Virus record (IMG/VR): IMGVR_UViG_3300034102_001514
Location: 1-64,000 of that record
Strand: one strand, 5' to 3'
Origin: a virus
Length of the DNA stretch: 64,000 nucleotides
In this document: positions 51,733 through 58,413 of the stretch, piece by piece
Layout of the letters: every line of letters starts with the position of its first letter
Numbering within the stretch: position 1 is the first letter of the stretch
Program-made: the position numbers and the translations under genes
Notes under the pieces: model-generated
Databases searched by the model: none
The model's input: only the letters and a program-made list of their open reading frames with translations
Told to the model about the DNA's origin: nothing

Positions 51733-51983
51733 AACTCTTGAATTTGACCAAGGTAATCGGTTACCTTTTCTTCAGTTAAATATCCTATTACTGCAGTAAT
51801 AGGGGTATCGTATGTAATATTTCCATTTTTAAGCACAGCCAATTCATACAACCCATCGCTACCACCATAAGTGTGTTCACTTCTAACTACGGATGCTCCA
51901 TAACCATTATCAAAGTAGATGAGGGCTTGAACACCTTGGCCCATTGGGTGATTTTTAAATTCTAAATCTTTAAATGTTTTCAT
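51729..51983 (-). CDS. Conserved small phage protein
   Basis: 84 residues. FKDLEFKNHPMGQGVQALIYFDNGYGASVVR, then YELAVLKNGNITYDTPIT and LTEEKVTDYL, is a widely shared phage pattern (MKT..DL.F..HP.G.G..A...F.NGYG.SV). The role is unknown. Overlaps the next gene by 4 bases. Confidence 0.72.
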   Translation of the reverse strand: MKTFKDLEFKNHPMGQGVQALIYFDNGYGASVVRSEHTYGGSDGLYELAVLKNGNITYDTPITAVIGYLTEEKVTDYLGQIQEL

Positions 51984-52001
51984 TTCTTTTTAATTTGTTT
52001 G

Positions 52002-52074
52002 TGACCCCGATGGGATTTGAACCCATGACCCATACATTAAAAGTGTATTGCTCTACCAGCTGAGCTACAAGGTC
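52002..52074 (-). tRNA. tRNA-Lys(TTT)
   Basis: Isolated from the main array. Acceptor GACCTTG/CGGGGTC, D-loop with CTGGTA, anticodon loop CTTTTAA (TTT), T-loop TTCAAAT. Reads AAA and AAG. It lies 4 bases after the gene ending at 52079. Confidence 0.93.
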
Positions 52075-52078
52075 ATTT

Positions 52079-52312
52079 TTAAATACCCAATTCACGATTC
52101 AGTCGGCGGTTTTCTTTGGTATTCAACTTATAAGCTGGAAAGATGTAGGTTTCGTAACATTGATAATCATACTGACCACCTCGTGGTCCGTGAATGTTAA
52201 TGGTGTAAATTTGTTGATTGTTATGATAATGATGTCGTTCTTCATTTCTCATTTGATTAACCATTTTACCAATATCTTTCAAAGCAATTTGTCTAGCAGT
52301 CATCTTTCTCAT
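52079..52312 (-). CDS. Small protein, unknown
   Basis: 77 residues from ATG at 52312; 52303 is a second choice. The longer open frame to 52390 only translates the promoter region. Product is basic and polar (KMTARQIALKDIGKMVNQM, HYHNNQQIYTINIHGPRGG). It has its own promoter. Confidence 0.62.
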   Translation of the reverse strand: MRKMTARQIALKDIGKMVNQMRNEERHHYHNNQQIYTINIHGPRGGQYDYQCYETYIFPAYKLNTKENRRLNRELGI

Positions 52313-52322
52313 TATTACATAG

Positions 52323-52377
52323 TAAAGATAATCATTTTTTTTGAACTGGCAAATTTCTAATGTTAAGAAATTGTTAA
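52323..52377 (-). promoter_or_regulatory. Promoter with upstream TTAACA repeat
   Basis: Minus strand TTG (52352-52350), 19 bases, TATCTTTA (52330-52323), followed by CTATGTAATAATG. TTAACA-N5-TTAACA lies at 52377-52361. The same box and initial sequence (TTTACTATGTAAT) recur at 55964 and 57715. Confidence 0.72.
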
Positions 52378-52586
52378 GTTTTTGAACCAAATTTAGCTAC
52401 GCCTTTATATTTTGTTTTGATAGATTCAATATCAGACAAAGCCCTTTTGTAATCAGCCACTACATTACTATCGGTAGTAAAATTCATAATTACTCCACAA
52501 TGTGGACATACCGATATAGGATTTTTTACAATAAAGTTAAGGTCTATTCCAAGTGGTTGTCTACATCCCGGACAAGGTAATGGCAT
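52374..52586 (-). CDS. Zinc-ribbon protein
   Basis: 70 residues from ATG at 52586, which overlaps the upstream stop (TAATG). PLPCPGCRQPLG and SVCPHCGVIMNF give a CxxC-CxxC zinc ribbon. The C-terminal half is helical. Such ribbons bind nucleic acid or proteins. Follows the holin-like gene in the same operon. Confidence 0.7.
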   Translation of the reverse strand: MPLPCPGCRQPLGIDLNFIVKNPISVCPHCGVIMNFTTDSNVVADYKRALSDIESIKTKYKGVAKFGSKT

Positions 52587-52876
52587 TATTCTTGGTTTTG
52601 ATTGGTTTGGTCTTGTTTGTGATGAAACCAAAAATCAACTACTTTTCCAAAGTTACCAATAAGGGCTCCAATTAAAACAAGAATTAATTCTTTCCATTCA
52701 CTATCAAGTTTTTGTTCTTGTTGTAATTCAAAGAAAATAAATCCTAATGTAAATGCAAAGATAGAGGCTATGAAAATACCTAACCGTTGTCTATGTTGGT
52801 CTGGTGTGATATTTTTCATTTTTGGCAGTTCCTCTTTTTTATTTTTTGAATTTGGTAATTCTAATTCCGGTATCAT
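52586..52876 (-). CDS. Holin-like two-helix membrane protein
   Basis: 96 residues. Two membrane helices (about residues 33-51 and 64-80) with a short acidic connector, then GNFGKVVDFWFHH and a charged tail. The G..GK.VDFWF. end is common in phage holins that permeabilise the cytoplasmic membrane. It is coupled to two DUF2589-like genes upstream. Holin is the most likely reading, but no endolysin is adjacent. Confidence 0.65.
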   Translation of the reverse strand: MIPELELPNSKNKKEELPKMKNITPDQHRQRLGIFIASIFAFTLGFIFFELQQEQKLDSEWKELILVLIGALIGNFGKVVDFWFHHKQDQTNQNQE

Positions 52877-53367
52877 TATTTTTGATTATTAGGACTGGTG
52901 TTCATTTGTTGAATTAACGCATCTACCAATCGTGATACCGCTTCGGGCTTGTTATCTTTTTTAAATTTAATTTTAATAGTTGCTACACCATCTTTATTTG
53001 GACTATCACCATCAACGGATATGTTTGAAATCTGATGTTTATATCTTGCATTACCTTTTTGTTTTTGTCTTTCAAAAATAGGTAATAAGTTTTTTTTGAG
53101 TTCTGATGGAGTTTCTCCATTTGGTAGTAGTCTTGCTTGAAATTGAATGTCTAATTCATCTAATCCTACTGAAGAATGGTCTGCTAGGATATAAAGTGGA
53201 ACTACCACTTCTGAATCGCCAATCTTAAAAGTTTGCGTGATGGGAGTTCCATCCTCATCAAAATACTTTGACAACGTATTGATGTGTTGTCGTTCTTGTA
53301 TTGAGAGAACTACTTGGGCGGCCTCTTGAAGACCACCCAATAGTTCCTCTAAATTAACTTTTGCCAT
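52876..53367 (-). CDS. DUF2589-associated protein, partner of the next gene
   Basis: 163 residues beginning MAKVNLEELLGGLQEAAQ. The central beta segment (FKIGDSEVVVPLYILADHS, ELDIQFQARLL) resembles the DUF2589 group, whose members often occur as adjacent pairs. It is one base from the holin-like gene and 66 bases after the DUF2589 gene upstream. Function unknown. Confidence 0.6.
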   Translation of the reverse strand: MAKVNLEELLGGLQEAAQVVLSIQERQHINTLSKYFDEDGTPITQTFKIGDSEVVVPLYILADHSSVGLDELDIQFQARLLPNGETPSELKKNLLPIFERQKQKGNARYKHQISNISVDGDSPNKDGVATIKIKFKKDNKPEAVSRLVDALIQQMNTSPNNQK

Positions 53368-53388
53368 TTACCATAACTTTTTAATAAA

Positions 53389-53419
53389 CAAATATACAAA
53401 ATTTATTTCATATATCCTA
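53389..53419 (-). promoter_or_regulatory. Weak promoter between the DUF2589 pair
   Basis: Minus strand TATATTTG (53396-53389) is a perfect -7 box; 20 bases upstream stands TTA instead of TTG. It would start RNA about 18 bases before the ATG at 53367. Confidence 0.5.
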
Positions 53420-53433
53420 ATTTATTTCAATAA

Positions 53434-54036
53434 TTATTGTGGTCCGTTAGCGTTTGTAGCTTGTTGAACGATGGATGGTTCCATCATCATATTTAACATA
53501 TCAGACAACTTCAACATACCTTCAGTAGCAGGTAATTGTTCAGCGTGTACTTTTACATTGTATTTTGCAGAGTTGTCAGTTGAACGAGTATTTTCTTTAG
53601 AAGTAGCAACCTTACCAGACATTTTTACAGAATACTTCATACCCCAAAATCCACCAGACGCTTCAACATCAAGTGATGCTTCTGAACTTGATGTATCTTT
53701 TGATGTTTCAGATTGTTGAACTTCCATAGTAAATTCTACATCAGCAGATGTGATGGCTAACGATGGTAGTGGTACTAATGGTAACATTGGAACCATTGAG
53801 TTGATTTGTTGTAACTCTTGTACTCCGGTATCGGGGTTGGTTACATAACGATTTAACTGAACATCAAGAAATCTTGTTTTTGATTTTTTAGTTGTTTCAT
53901 CTTTTTCAAATGCTACTTCAGAGATGTATCTCCAAGTAACATCATTTAGTTGGGCTTGACCTTTGGCCATTCCAACTAAAGGTTGTACGATTAGGTCTTC
54001 AATTGGAAGTCCTTTAAACTGGTCTGCGATTGCCAT
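53434..54036 (-). CDS. DUF2589 family protein
   Basis: 200 residues. MAIADQFKGLPIEDLIVQPL and the MVPMLPLVPLPSLAITSADVEFTMEV core are the signature of DUF2589, a family of unknown function known mainly in bacteria. The C-terminus (KYNVKVHAEQLPATEGMLKL) matches as well. AAGGA precedes the ATG by about 8 bases. With the partner and the holin-like gene it forms a compact three-gene cassette. Confidence 0.8.
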   Translation of the reverse strand: MAIADQFKGLPIEDLIVQPLVGMAKGQAQLNDVTWRYISEVAFEKDETTKKSKTRFLDVQLNRYVTNPDTGVQELQQINSMVPMLPLVPLPSLAITSADVEFTMEVQQSETSKDTSSSEASLDVEASGGFWGMKYSVKMSGKVATSKENTRSTDNSAKYNVKVHAEQLPATEGMLKLSDMLNMMMEPSIVQQATNANGPQ

Positions 54037-54130
54037 ATTTTTCCTTTTTTAAAAATTGTTTGTAAGTGGTTACCCTAATAAATATGGAAGTATATTTTAT
54101 AAGTTTGGTTTTGGGCAACAATCACTTAAT

Positions 54131-54667
54131 TCAAATTTTTATTGCAAAGGTATCATCCGTATCAGTTTCTATGTGATATCCCTTTGATATTAAAAGATTA
54201 TGAATTGCAGTCTTTGTATCCAACTTTGTTAACCCTTGCCTCGTTTCTACCTTTATAATTTTTGGAGATATTAAATCAAATGGAAACATTTTTAGTATTT
54301 CGTAATCATATAATTCGGTATCAATTTTTAAAAAATCAATTTCCGTGATATCACACATTTTGATAACATCTAATATTGGAATAGTATTTACTAATATTTC
54401 TTTTGAAAGGGCGTTATTATATTGATAAAAACTTGACATTCCTGCATAATCATGGTCTTGTTCCACAACATCATCTTCAGCCATAAACATGATACGTTGA
54501 CCTTTGGTGTAATCAATGGCATAGTTTAGATAATGAATATTTGGTTTTTGTGGTATATTATCCAAATACTTTTTTATAGGTTCTATGATGACACCCTTCC
54601 AATTTAAATCTCCAAGATAGTTTAAGGTGTTAAAATCACACGAACCTATTTCAATAAAAGTTTTCAT
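54131..54667 (-). CDS. FkbM-type methyltransferase
   Basis: 178 residues. FIEIGSCDFNTLNYL (SAM-binding start), GVIIEPIKKYLD and the family signature EIDFLKIDTELYDYEIL are present; the usual IDTEG is IDTEL here. FkbM enzymes O-methylate sugars or polyketides. Coupled to dCMP deaminase by a 4-base overlap. It may act on a surface or nucleotide sugar; unknown. Confidence 0.8.
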   Translation of the reverse strand: MKTFIEIGSCDFNTLNYLGDLNWKGVIIEPIKKYLDNIPQKPNIHYLNYAIDYTKGQRIMFMAEDDVVEQDHDYAGMSSFYQYNNALSKEILVNTIPILDVIKMCDITEIDFLKIDTELYDYEILKMFPFDLISPKIIKVETRQGLTKLDTKTAIHNLLISKGYHIETDTDDTFAIKI

Positions 54668-55110
54668 AATTCATCGTAAAATATAATTTCTACCCCAGCT
54701 TCTTTAAACATTTGGATGGAACGAATTTCGTGTTCATCCCATAACTTACCTTGAGCACCACCACCTCTTTCAAGGTAGACCTTTTTGATTCCTGAATTGA
54801 TGATTCCACGAGTACAATCCGAACACGATATACCACAAGTCAAATACATTGTGGAATCTTTTAGGGATACCCCAATTCGTGCTGCGTTGTAGATTGCGTT
54901 TCGTTCTGCGTGCTCAAACCAATAGTATTTCTCCGGTCGTTCTTGTCTTTCATCCAACTCATCGTTAATTCCACGAGGGAACGAGTTGTAGCCCGTGGAT
55001 AGGATTTCGTTGTCCTTACCAACCACTACCGCACCAATTTGCGTTTTGATATCCTTTGACTTTAATTTTACTTGATGAGCAATACCTCTAAAATAATCTA
55101 CCCAATTCAT
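54664..55110 (-). CDS. Deoxycytidylate (dCMP) deaminase
   Basis: 148 residues. The zinc site is complete: HAERNAIYNA (His and catalytic Glu) and SCSDCTRG (two Cys). GAVVVGKDNEILSTGYNSFPRG is the substrate-side loop. It converts dCMP to dUMP, feeding the phage thymidylate synthase at 61404-62438. It overlaps a tiny membrane protein gene at its start (ATGA). Confidence 0.92.
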   Translation of the reverse strand: MNWVDYFRGIAHQVKLKSKDIKTQIGAVVVGKDNEILSTGYNSFPRGINDELDERQERPEKYYWFEHAERNAIYNAARIGVSLKDSTMYLTCGISCSDCTRGIINSGIKKVYLERGGGAQGKLWDEHEIRSIQMFKEAGVEIIFYDEL

Positions 55111-55187
55111 AGGTCATCCATTTTCTTGGATACCCATACCATAAATCCGATGGCGAGAACTACAAGTGATATTAAAAAAATTTTCAT
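55107..55187 (-). CDS. Tiny membrane protein, 26 residues
   Basis: ATG 55187, TGA 55107. It starts MKIFLISLVVLAIGFMVWVS, a single helix with a charged tail. Both ends overlap neighbours by four bases (ATGA), which strongly supports translation. Confidence 0.6.
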   Translation of the reverse strand: MKIFLISLVVLAIGFMVWVSKKMDDL

Positions 55188-55486
55188 TCAAAATCGTTAT
55201 TACGCCGTGATTGATATTCTTTAAAGTAGATATCATACATTTCTTTAAAGATAGAATCCCAAGCAGAATCATAGGTATCATTCAAATAAAACTTATTTAG
55301 TCCTTCTGATGTACCCTTACGAGTCTTTATAGAGATGGACCGCTCTTTACCTTGAGGCTGGGTTTGGTCTACTACATACGATACCGTATAGAACGTACCA
55401 TTGAGTTTAAACATTCGGTAGGACATCCCCTCTGATTTTGCAATCTCAATCAGAGCGTTCAGTTTTTTAATATCAAATTTGTTCAT
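55184..55486 (-). CDS. Small protein, unknown
   Basis: 100 residues, charged alpha-beta (FDIKKLNALIEIAKSEGMSY, GTFYTVSYVVDQTQPQGKERSISIK). Its ATG overlaps the stop of a 32-codon upstream ORF. The leader TTTAACACCAACAAGAAATG is a near copy of the one at 55581. No family recognised. Confidence 0.65.
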   Translation of the reverse strand: MNKFDIKKLNALIEIAKSEGMSYRMFKLNGTFYTVSYVVDQTQPQGKERSISIKTRKGTSEGLNKFYLNDTYDSAWDSIFKEMYDIYFKEYQSRRNNDFE

Positions 55487-55581
55487 TTCTTGTTGGTGTT
55501 AAAGAAAAAGACTCCGTTAATCAGGGCGGTAGCTTTCCGCTTGCTGAATCCTAATGCGCCATAAGCGGGCGGAGTTCTCAT
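55483..55581 (-). CDS. Possible 32-residue leader ORF over a structured RNA
   Basis: ATG 55581 to TGA 55483, overlapping the next ATG. It begins MRTPPAYGALGFSKRKATAL. The frame is open through a strongly folded RNA (55508-55577) and uses the same leader sequence as the downstream gene. It may be a leader peptide, or the open frame may be a by-product of an inserted RNA element. Confidence 0.4.
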   Translation of the reverse strand: MRTPPAYGALGFSKRKATALINGVFFFNTNKK

Positions 55582-55600
55582 TTCTCGTTGGTGTTAAATT
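55485..55600. repeat. Duplicated 20-base leader flanking a structured element
   Basis: CATTTCTTGTTGGTGTTAAA (55484-55503) and CATTTCTCGTTGGTGTTAAA (55579-55598) differ by one base. They bracket a 75-base segment, as a target duplication or a recombination product would. Confidence 0.7.
55508..55577 (-). ncRNA. Compact structured RNA element, possible pseudoknot
   Basis: On the minus strand ACTCCG pairs with CGGAGT at the ends. Inside, CCGCTT pairs with AAGCGG, and TCAG can pair with CTGA. The GGCG of the large loop can pair with CGCC downstream. A T-rich run follows. This could be a cis-regulatory RNA, ribozyme or mobile hairpin. I could not match it to a known class from memory. Confidence 0.5.
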
Positions 55601-55764
55601 TCAATTAATAATTCATCAAAGCATTCCAAGCAGATGAACATCATATTACATTCATTCTTCACATCTGAATCGTATGGGTTTTGAGTCCATATACCATCCT
55701 TTTTCTCACAACATTCACAAGTGTCAATGAGGTGTCCGAATTGTTCTTTAGCTGTATTTTTCAT
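55594..55764 (-). CDS. Small zinc-finger-like protein, 56 residues
   Basis: ATG 55764, TAA 55594. CECC near residue 16 and CLEC near residue 46 form a two-by-CxxC zinc site, with NPYDSDVKNECNMMFI between. Start is 26 bases after the preceding gene. Function unknown; nucleic-acid or protein binding is possible. Confidence 0.62.
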   Translation of the reverse strand: MKNTAKEQFGHLIDTCECCEKKDGIWTQNPYDSDVKNECNMMFICLECFDELLIEI

Positions 55765-55790
55765 TTTAGTTTGATTTAAGATTTACTGTC

Positions 55791-55949
55791 TTAATTCATA
55801 AACTTTTCGTAACGGGTAATAGCACCTTCTTCGGTATAAGCGTTGATGTAGATTTCAAATCCATTACCTTCTTTACTTACCACATAGGTAGTGGATTGGA
55901 CTCCTTCTCCTTTTTGGTAGATTCTTACGTTGTAGTTCATAACACTCAT
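55791..55949 (-). CDS. Small protein, 52 residues, unknown
   Basis: ATG 55949 (or 55940), TAA 55791. Product is beta-rich: NYNVRIYQKGEGVQSTTYVV and FEIYINAYTEEGAITRYEKF. It follows a promoter at 55964. No family recognised, but composition and promoter support a real gene. Confidence 0.62.
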   Translation of the reverse strand: MSVMNYNVRIYQKGEGVQSTTYVVSKEGNGFEIYINAYTEEGAITRYEKFMN

Positions 55950-55963
55950 TTCTTATTACATAG

Positions 55964-56019
55964 TAAATATACAACAACCCCATTGGATAAAAAAGCGATG
56001 TGTGTTAACAAATTGTTAA
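55964..56019 (-). promoter_or_regulatory. Promoter with upstream TTAACA repeat
   Basis: Minus strand TATATTTA (55971-55964) followed by CTATGTAAT, as at 52323 and 57715. TTAACA-N5-TTAACA lies at 56019-56004. The -33 position reads TTT instead of TTG, so it is a weaker match. Confidence 0.55.
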
Positions 56020-56175
56020 GTTTTACGAAACCCAATAACCTTGATAGGACCACGGACTTGTATGGTTCTACGCTCAATCATCAGTTTGGTCATGTCCAAC
56101 AATTCGGTGTCTTGTTCGGAATCCAACCATTCTACAAACCATTTGGTTAATAACTTACGTTTCAGTGCGTTCATA
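56016..56175 (-). pseudogene. Small gene with an apparent one-base frameshift
   Basis: ATG at 56175 opens MNALKT then stops. Skipping one A in the AAAA run joins it to a 46-codon frame reading RKLLTKWFVEWLDSEQDTEL, then MTKLMIERRTIQVRGPIKV, ending at 56016. The second frame lacks a start of its own until an internal ATG. Either the gene is broken, a base is wrong in the sequence, or translation shifts frame. Intact length would be 52 residues. Confidence 0.5.
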
Positions 56176-56193
56176 AAAAAGTGATATAAAACA

Positions 56194-56433
56194 TTATTTG
56201 CTTAAATAGTAATGATACATATGACGTAAGGTATGAGTATCATAAGAAGGTATAGGAGTACAAGAATCTAAATCTACCTCAATACCATTAGAATAACATA
56301 AACGAAACTTATGAGTATCAGTATCCTTATCATAGGATGTATGGTATATATGAGACCATAGGTCACCACTTTCCCATTTATAACTTCCGTGATAACACAT
56401 CTTTAGAAGAGCTGACAATTGTTCAAAGGTCAT
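56194..56433 (-). CDS. Small protein, 79 residues, unknown
   Basis: Start at the ATG at 56433, which overlaps the upstream stop by 11 bases; the open frame to 56559 lies inside the previous gene. Product is rich in H, Y, S and D (MCYHGSYKWESGDLWSHIYH, YDTHTLRHMYHYYL). Function unknown. Confidence 0.55.
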   Translation of the reverse strand: MTFEQLSALLKMCYHGSYKWESGDLWSHIYHTSYDKDTDTHKFRLCYSNGIEVDLDSCTPIPSYDTHTLRHMYHYYLSK

Positions 56434-56632
56434 AAGGTTCAATAGGTTCGTTAAGTTCAGCAATATAAACCACACATTGATATTTACCACCACGGAACTC
56501 TTCTTCCTTTTTAGCGATTTCTTGGGCGAGGTTAGAATCCGTAAACACCCCAACCACATAAGAGTGATTTTCTAATGAGGGTGTATCACGAACAACGCGA
56601 TAGGCTTGAACATAGTAGATGGGTTCATTCAT
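56423..56632 (-). CDS. Small protein, 69 residues, unknown
   Basis: ATG 56632 (MNEPIYYVQAYRVVRD). A strong promoter box ends four bases upstream, so the extra in-frame start at 56647 is excluded. Alpha-beta pattern with GVFTDSNLAQEIAKKEEE. No family recognised. Confidence 0.68.
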   Translation of the reverse strand: MNEPIYYVQAYRVVRDTPSLENHSYVVGVFTDSNLAQEIAKKEEEFRGGKYQCVVYIAELNEPIEPYDL

Positions 56633-56636
56633 AAGA

Positions 56637-56667
56637 CAAATATACAAAATAAATGGGAGATGGCCAA
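56637..56667 (-). promoter_or_regulatory. Promoter, leaderless type
   Basis: Minus strand TTG (56667-56665), 20 bases, TATATTTG (56644-56637), four bases before the ATG. A 12-base tandem repeat lies just upstream. Confidence 0.8.
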
Positions 56668-56679
56668 ATATGGGTTAAT

Positions 56680-56727
56680 AAAATACGAGGGAAAATATGA
56701 GGGAATAAACAAGGGAAAATACAAGGG
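56680..56727. repeat. Four tandem 12-base repeats upstream of a promoter
   Basis: AAAATACGAGGG, AAAATATGAGGG, AATAAACAAGGG and AAAATACAAGGG in a row. They lie between the structured RNA at 56731-56802 and the promoter at 56637-56667. Iteron-like: possible binding sites for a regulator. Confidence 0.75.
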
Positions 56728-56730
56728 AAT

Positions 56731-56802
56731 AAAAAAAGAGCCAGTTCCGTGTATACACGGGTTCAGAGGGGACTTTATTTCCCCAGCGAAAAAACCGGGC
56801 TC
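56731..56802 (-). ncRNA. Three-way-junction RNA ending in a U-run
   Basis: On the minus strand GAGCC and GGCTC close a junction that holds GGGG...CCCC and the perfect palindrome CCGTGTATACACGG. Seven T follow directly, as in an intrinsic terminator. It may be a terminator of unusual size, a riboregulator or a small RNA. The palindrome resembles the central hairpin of the RNA at 43195-43249. Confidence 0.5.
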
Positions 56803-56931
56803 CGCATGAAAACCGACTACACGCCTTTCTAACTCATTGATATTCATACACTTACAAGCAATTGCCCCCCCCCTGCACGAGTATCTTTCATCGCCTTTGA
56901 TGGCTTACGGGCTTTGAGGGCTTATTTTATT

Positions 56932-57105
56932 TTACGCTCGCTCCAACTCTACCCATTCACCATATACCTTATAGTGTTGTTTTTGGAAGTATCGGATTTT
57001 ATTCAAAGCTTCCACCTGCTTCATTGGTGTTTCTGCATTCATTAACTTCTCCTTCCAATACCCAATCTTGGGGATATACCCATTGGAATACTTGACATTG
57101 TTCAT
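56932..57105 (-). CDS. Small basic protein, 57 residues, unknown
   Basis: ATG 57105, TAA 56932. Product starts MNNVKYSNGYIPKIGYWKEK and is basic and helical in its second half (MKQVEALNKIRYFQKQHYKV). The 80 bases after it hold a run of nine G on the minus strand but no recognisable gene. Function unknown. Confidence 0.6.
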   Translation of the reverse strand: MNNVKYSNGYIPKIGYWKEKLMNAETPMKQVEALNKIRYFQKQHYKVYGEWVELERA

Positions 57106-57140
57106 ATACTATGTAATTTAACTGATTTTATTTTAGTTTA

Positions 57141-57692
57141 TTATCCAACCATTTTTTGTAACACATCCCAAGCTTTAGCAGCTGCGGGCCTTGAACTTGC
57201 ATCGGTGTAATATTTAACCACTTCCGAGTACATACGTCCTTCGTTAAGTACCTCATTTAGAATAGCTTCCACAGTACCAAACCTTGGTCGGTTGTTAACG
57301 TGAACATATTTAACTCCAGCTTTTAATTCAAATCCGTTATCAGTCTGAGCGCCTGAGTCTTCGTAATCCTCATATATGTCGTACATTCCGTTGAACTTTC
57401 CGTACTCCCACATATTTGCGAAAGAAGAAATTTGTTTGAAATCAACCTCATTAACTTGTCCACCTAATTTAGTACAAACATACACATCCAAACTATTTCC
57501 ACCAGCGAAAGAGTTTGAAGAAACCTTCACCACATATTCAGGAAAGAACTTCTTCGCGAACTGGCGAACCAATGAACTCGCCTCAGCGTGAGACACATAA
57601 ATCAGTTGTTTACCACTCCAATTGCGGAGTGATTTAACAGGCAGTTCGTAGATTTCGTTTTGAAGTTTGATTTTGATTTTCTCGTTTTTCAT
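57141..57692 (-). CDS. Phage protein, 183 residues, unknown
   Basis: ATG 57692 (MKNEKIKIKLQNEIYELPVK); the open frame to 57824 just translates the promoter. It has YVSHAEASSLVRQFAKKFFPEY and SFAGGNSLDVYVC alpha-beta segments, and ends SSRPAAAKAWDVLQKMV. I have seen similar proteins in large phages, with no function. Driven by its own promoter. Confidence 0.68.
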   Translation of the reverse strand: MKNEKIKIKLQNEIYELPVKSLRNWSGKQLIYVSHAEASSLVRQFAKKFFPEYVVKVSSNSFAGGNSLDVYVCTKLGGQVNEVDFKQISSFANMWEYGKFNGMYDIYEDYEDSGAQTDNGFELKAGVKYVHVNNRPRFGTVEAILNEVLNEGRMYSEVVKYYTDASSRPAAAKAWDVLQKMVG

Positions 57693-57714
57693 ATCTCTCT
57701 TATTGATTACATAG

Positions 57715-57769
57715 TAAAGATACGACAAATAATTAAGCTGCCAAACTTTTAATGTTAAGAAATTGTTAA
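57715..57769 (-). promoter_or_regulatory. Promoter with upstream TTAACA repeat
   Basis: Minus strand TTG (57744-57742), 19 bases, TATCTTTA (57722-57715), followed by CTATGTAAT. TTAACA-N5-TTAACA lies at 57769-57753. Confidence 0.75.
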
Positions 57770-57861
57770 ATCTTTCATCAAACCCCCAAGCGTGTTTATT
57801 AAAATTGGCTATTTTCTTAATCAAACTTTATTTTTTTTATATATTAGCTCTCCCAACATAC

Positions 57862-57916
57862 TAAAGATACAACATATCTGCAATATGGCCAAATCTCAAT
57901 GTTATTAAATTGTTAA
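57862..57916 (-). promoter_or_regulatory. Promoter with upstream repeat, no clear gene behind it
   Basis: Minus strand TTG (57892-57890), 20 bases, TATCTTTA (57869-57862), with a TTAACA-type repeat at 57916-57900. The first open frame after it has only 12 codons, so it may make an untranslated RNA or feed the 57.1-kb gene from further upstream. Confidence 0.6.
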
Positions 57917-58040
57917 GTTTTCAGCCATTAAAGCTCACCCATGATAGATAAAACCTATCGGTGAGTTAACATTTGTAAACAAAAAAGTTATCAACACGAA
58001 ATTGTTAATAACTTTCCCCACAAAAAATTTTGCAAATCGC

Positions 58041-58080
58041 AAAAAAAGACCCTTCTGGTGCTCTCCCTTTCTGGGTCATT
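58041..58080 (-). terminator. Possible intrinsic terminator within the non-coding region
   Basis: On the minus strand GACCC and GGGTC form a stem around a 20-base loop, followed by seven T (complement of 58041-58047). The loop is large, so confidence is modest. Confidence 0.4.
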
Positions 58081-58387
58081 CTCTCACCCACGGGTTATCC
58101 ACAAAAGTGTCTATTAAAATTGGATAAAAATTAAACCATTCGGATTCCTTCTAACTATTATACCATAAAGGGAGTAAAATCCCATTATTGGTAAAGAGTT
58201 TGTTAAAATGGTTCAACGAACCTCGTGTTTACCATTATCTACCACTATCTCCCACTTTTTCCCACTTTTGGAGGATTATAGAGGGCTTATATCTCTCCAA
58301 AACTGTATAAATTTGTGAGTTTTGGAGGATTATAAGTTTTTGGACTTATATTGACCCATTATTAGGTTGGGGACTTATGGGGCATAA

Positions 58388-58413
58388 AAAAACCCCCATT
58401 GCTGGAGGCTTGT
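58388..58413 (-). terminator. Intrinsic terminator after the 58.4-59.4 kb operon
   Basis: On the minus strand CCTCCA-GCAA-TGGGGG gives a 6-bp stem with a GNRA loop, followed by seven T. It lies 30 bases after the stop at 58443. Confidence 0.7.

Noticed and set aside
55508-55577. Naming the structured element a twister, hammerhead or preQ1 RNA
   Set aside because: The conserved core bases I remember for these classes do not line up in either strand.
56606-56847. Open frames on both strands across the repeats and structured RNA
   Set aside because: Repetitive peptide caused by the 12-base repeats; the minus frame runs through a terminator-like RNA and the next promoter.
56865-56873. Run of nine C as a functional site
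   Set aside because: A lone homopolymer with no surrounding structure; may be slippage or an assembly effect.
57693-57824. N-terminal extension of the 57141 gene and a similar one before 52312
   Set aside because: Both extensions translate the shared promoter region (TTAACA repeat, TTG, TATCTTTA), so the downstream ATG is used.
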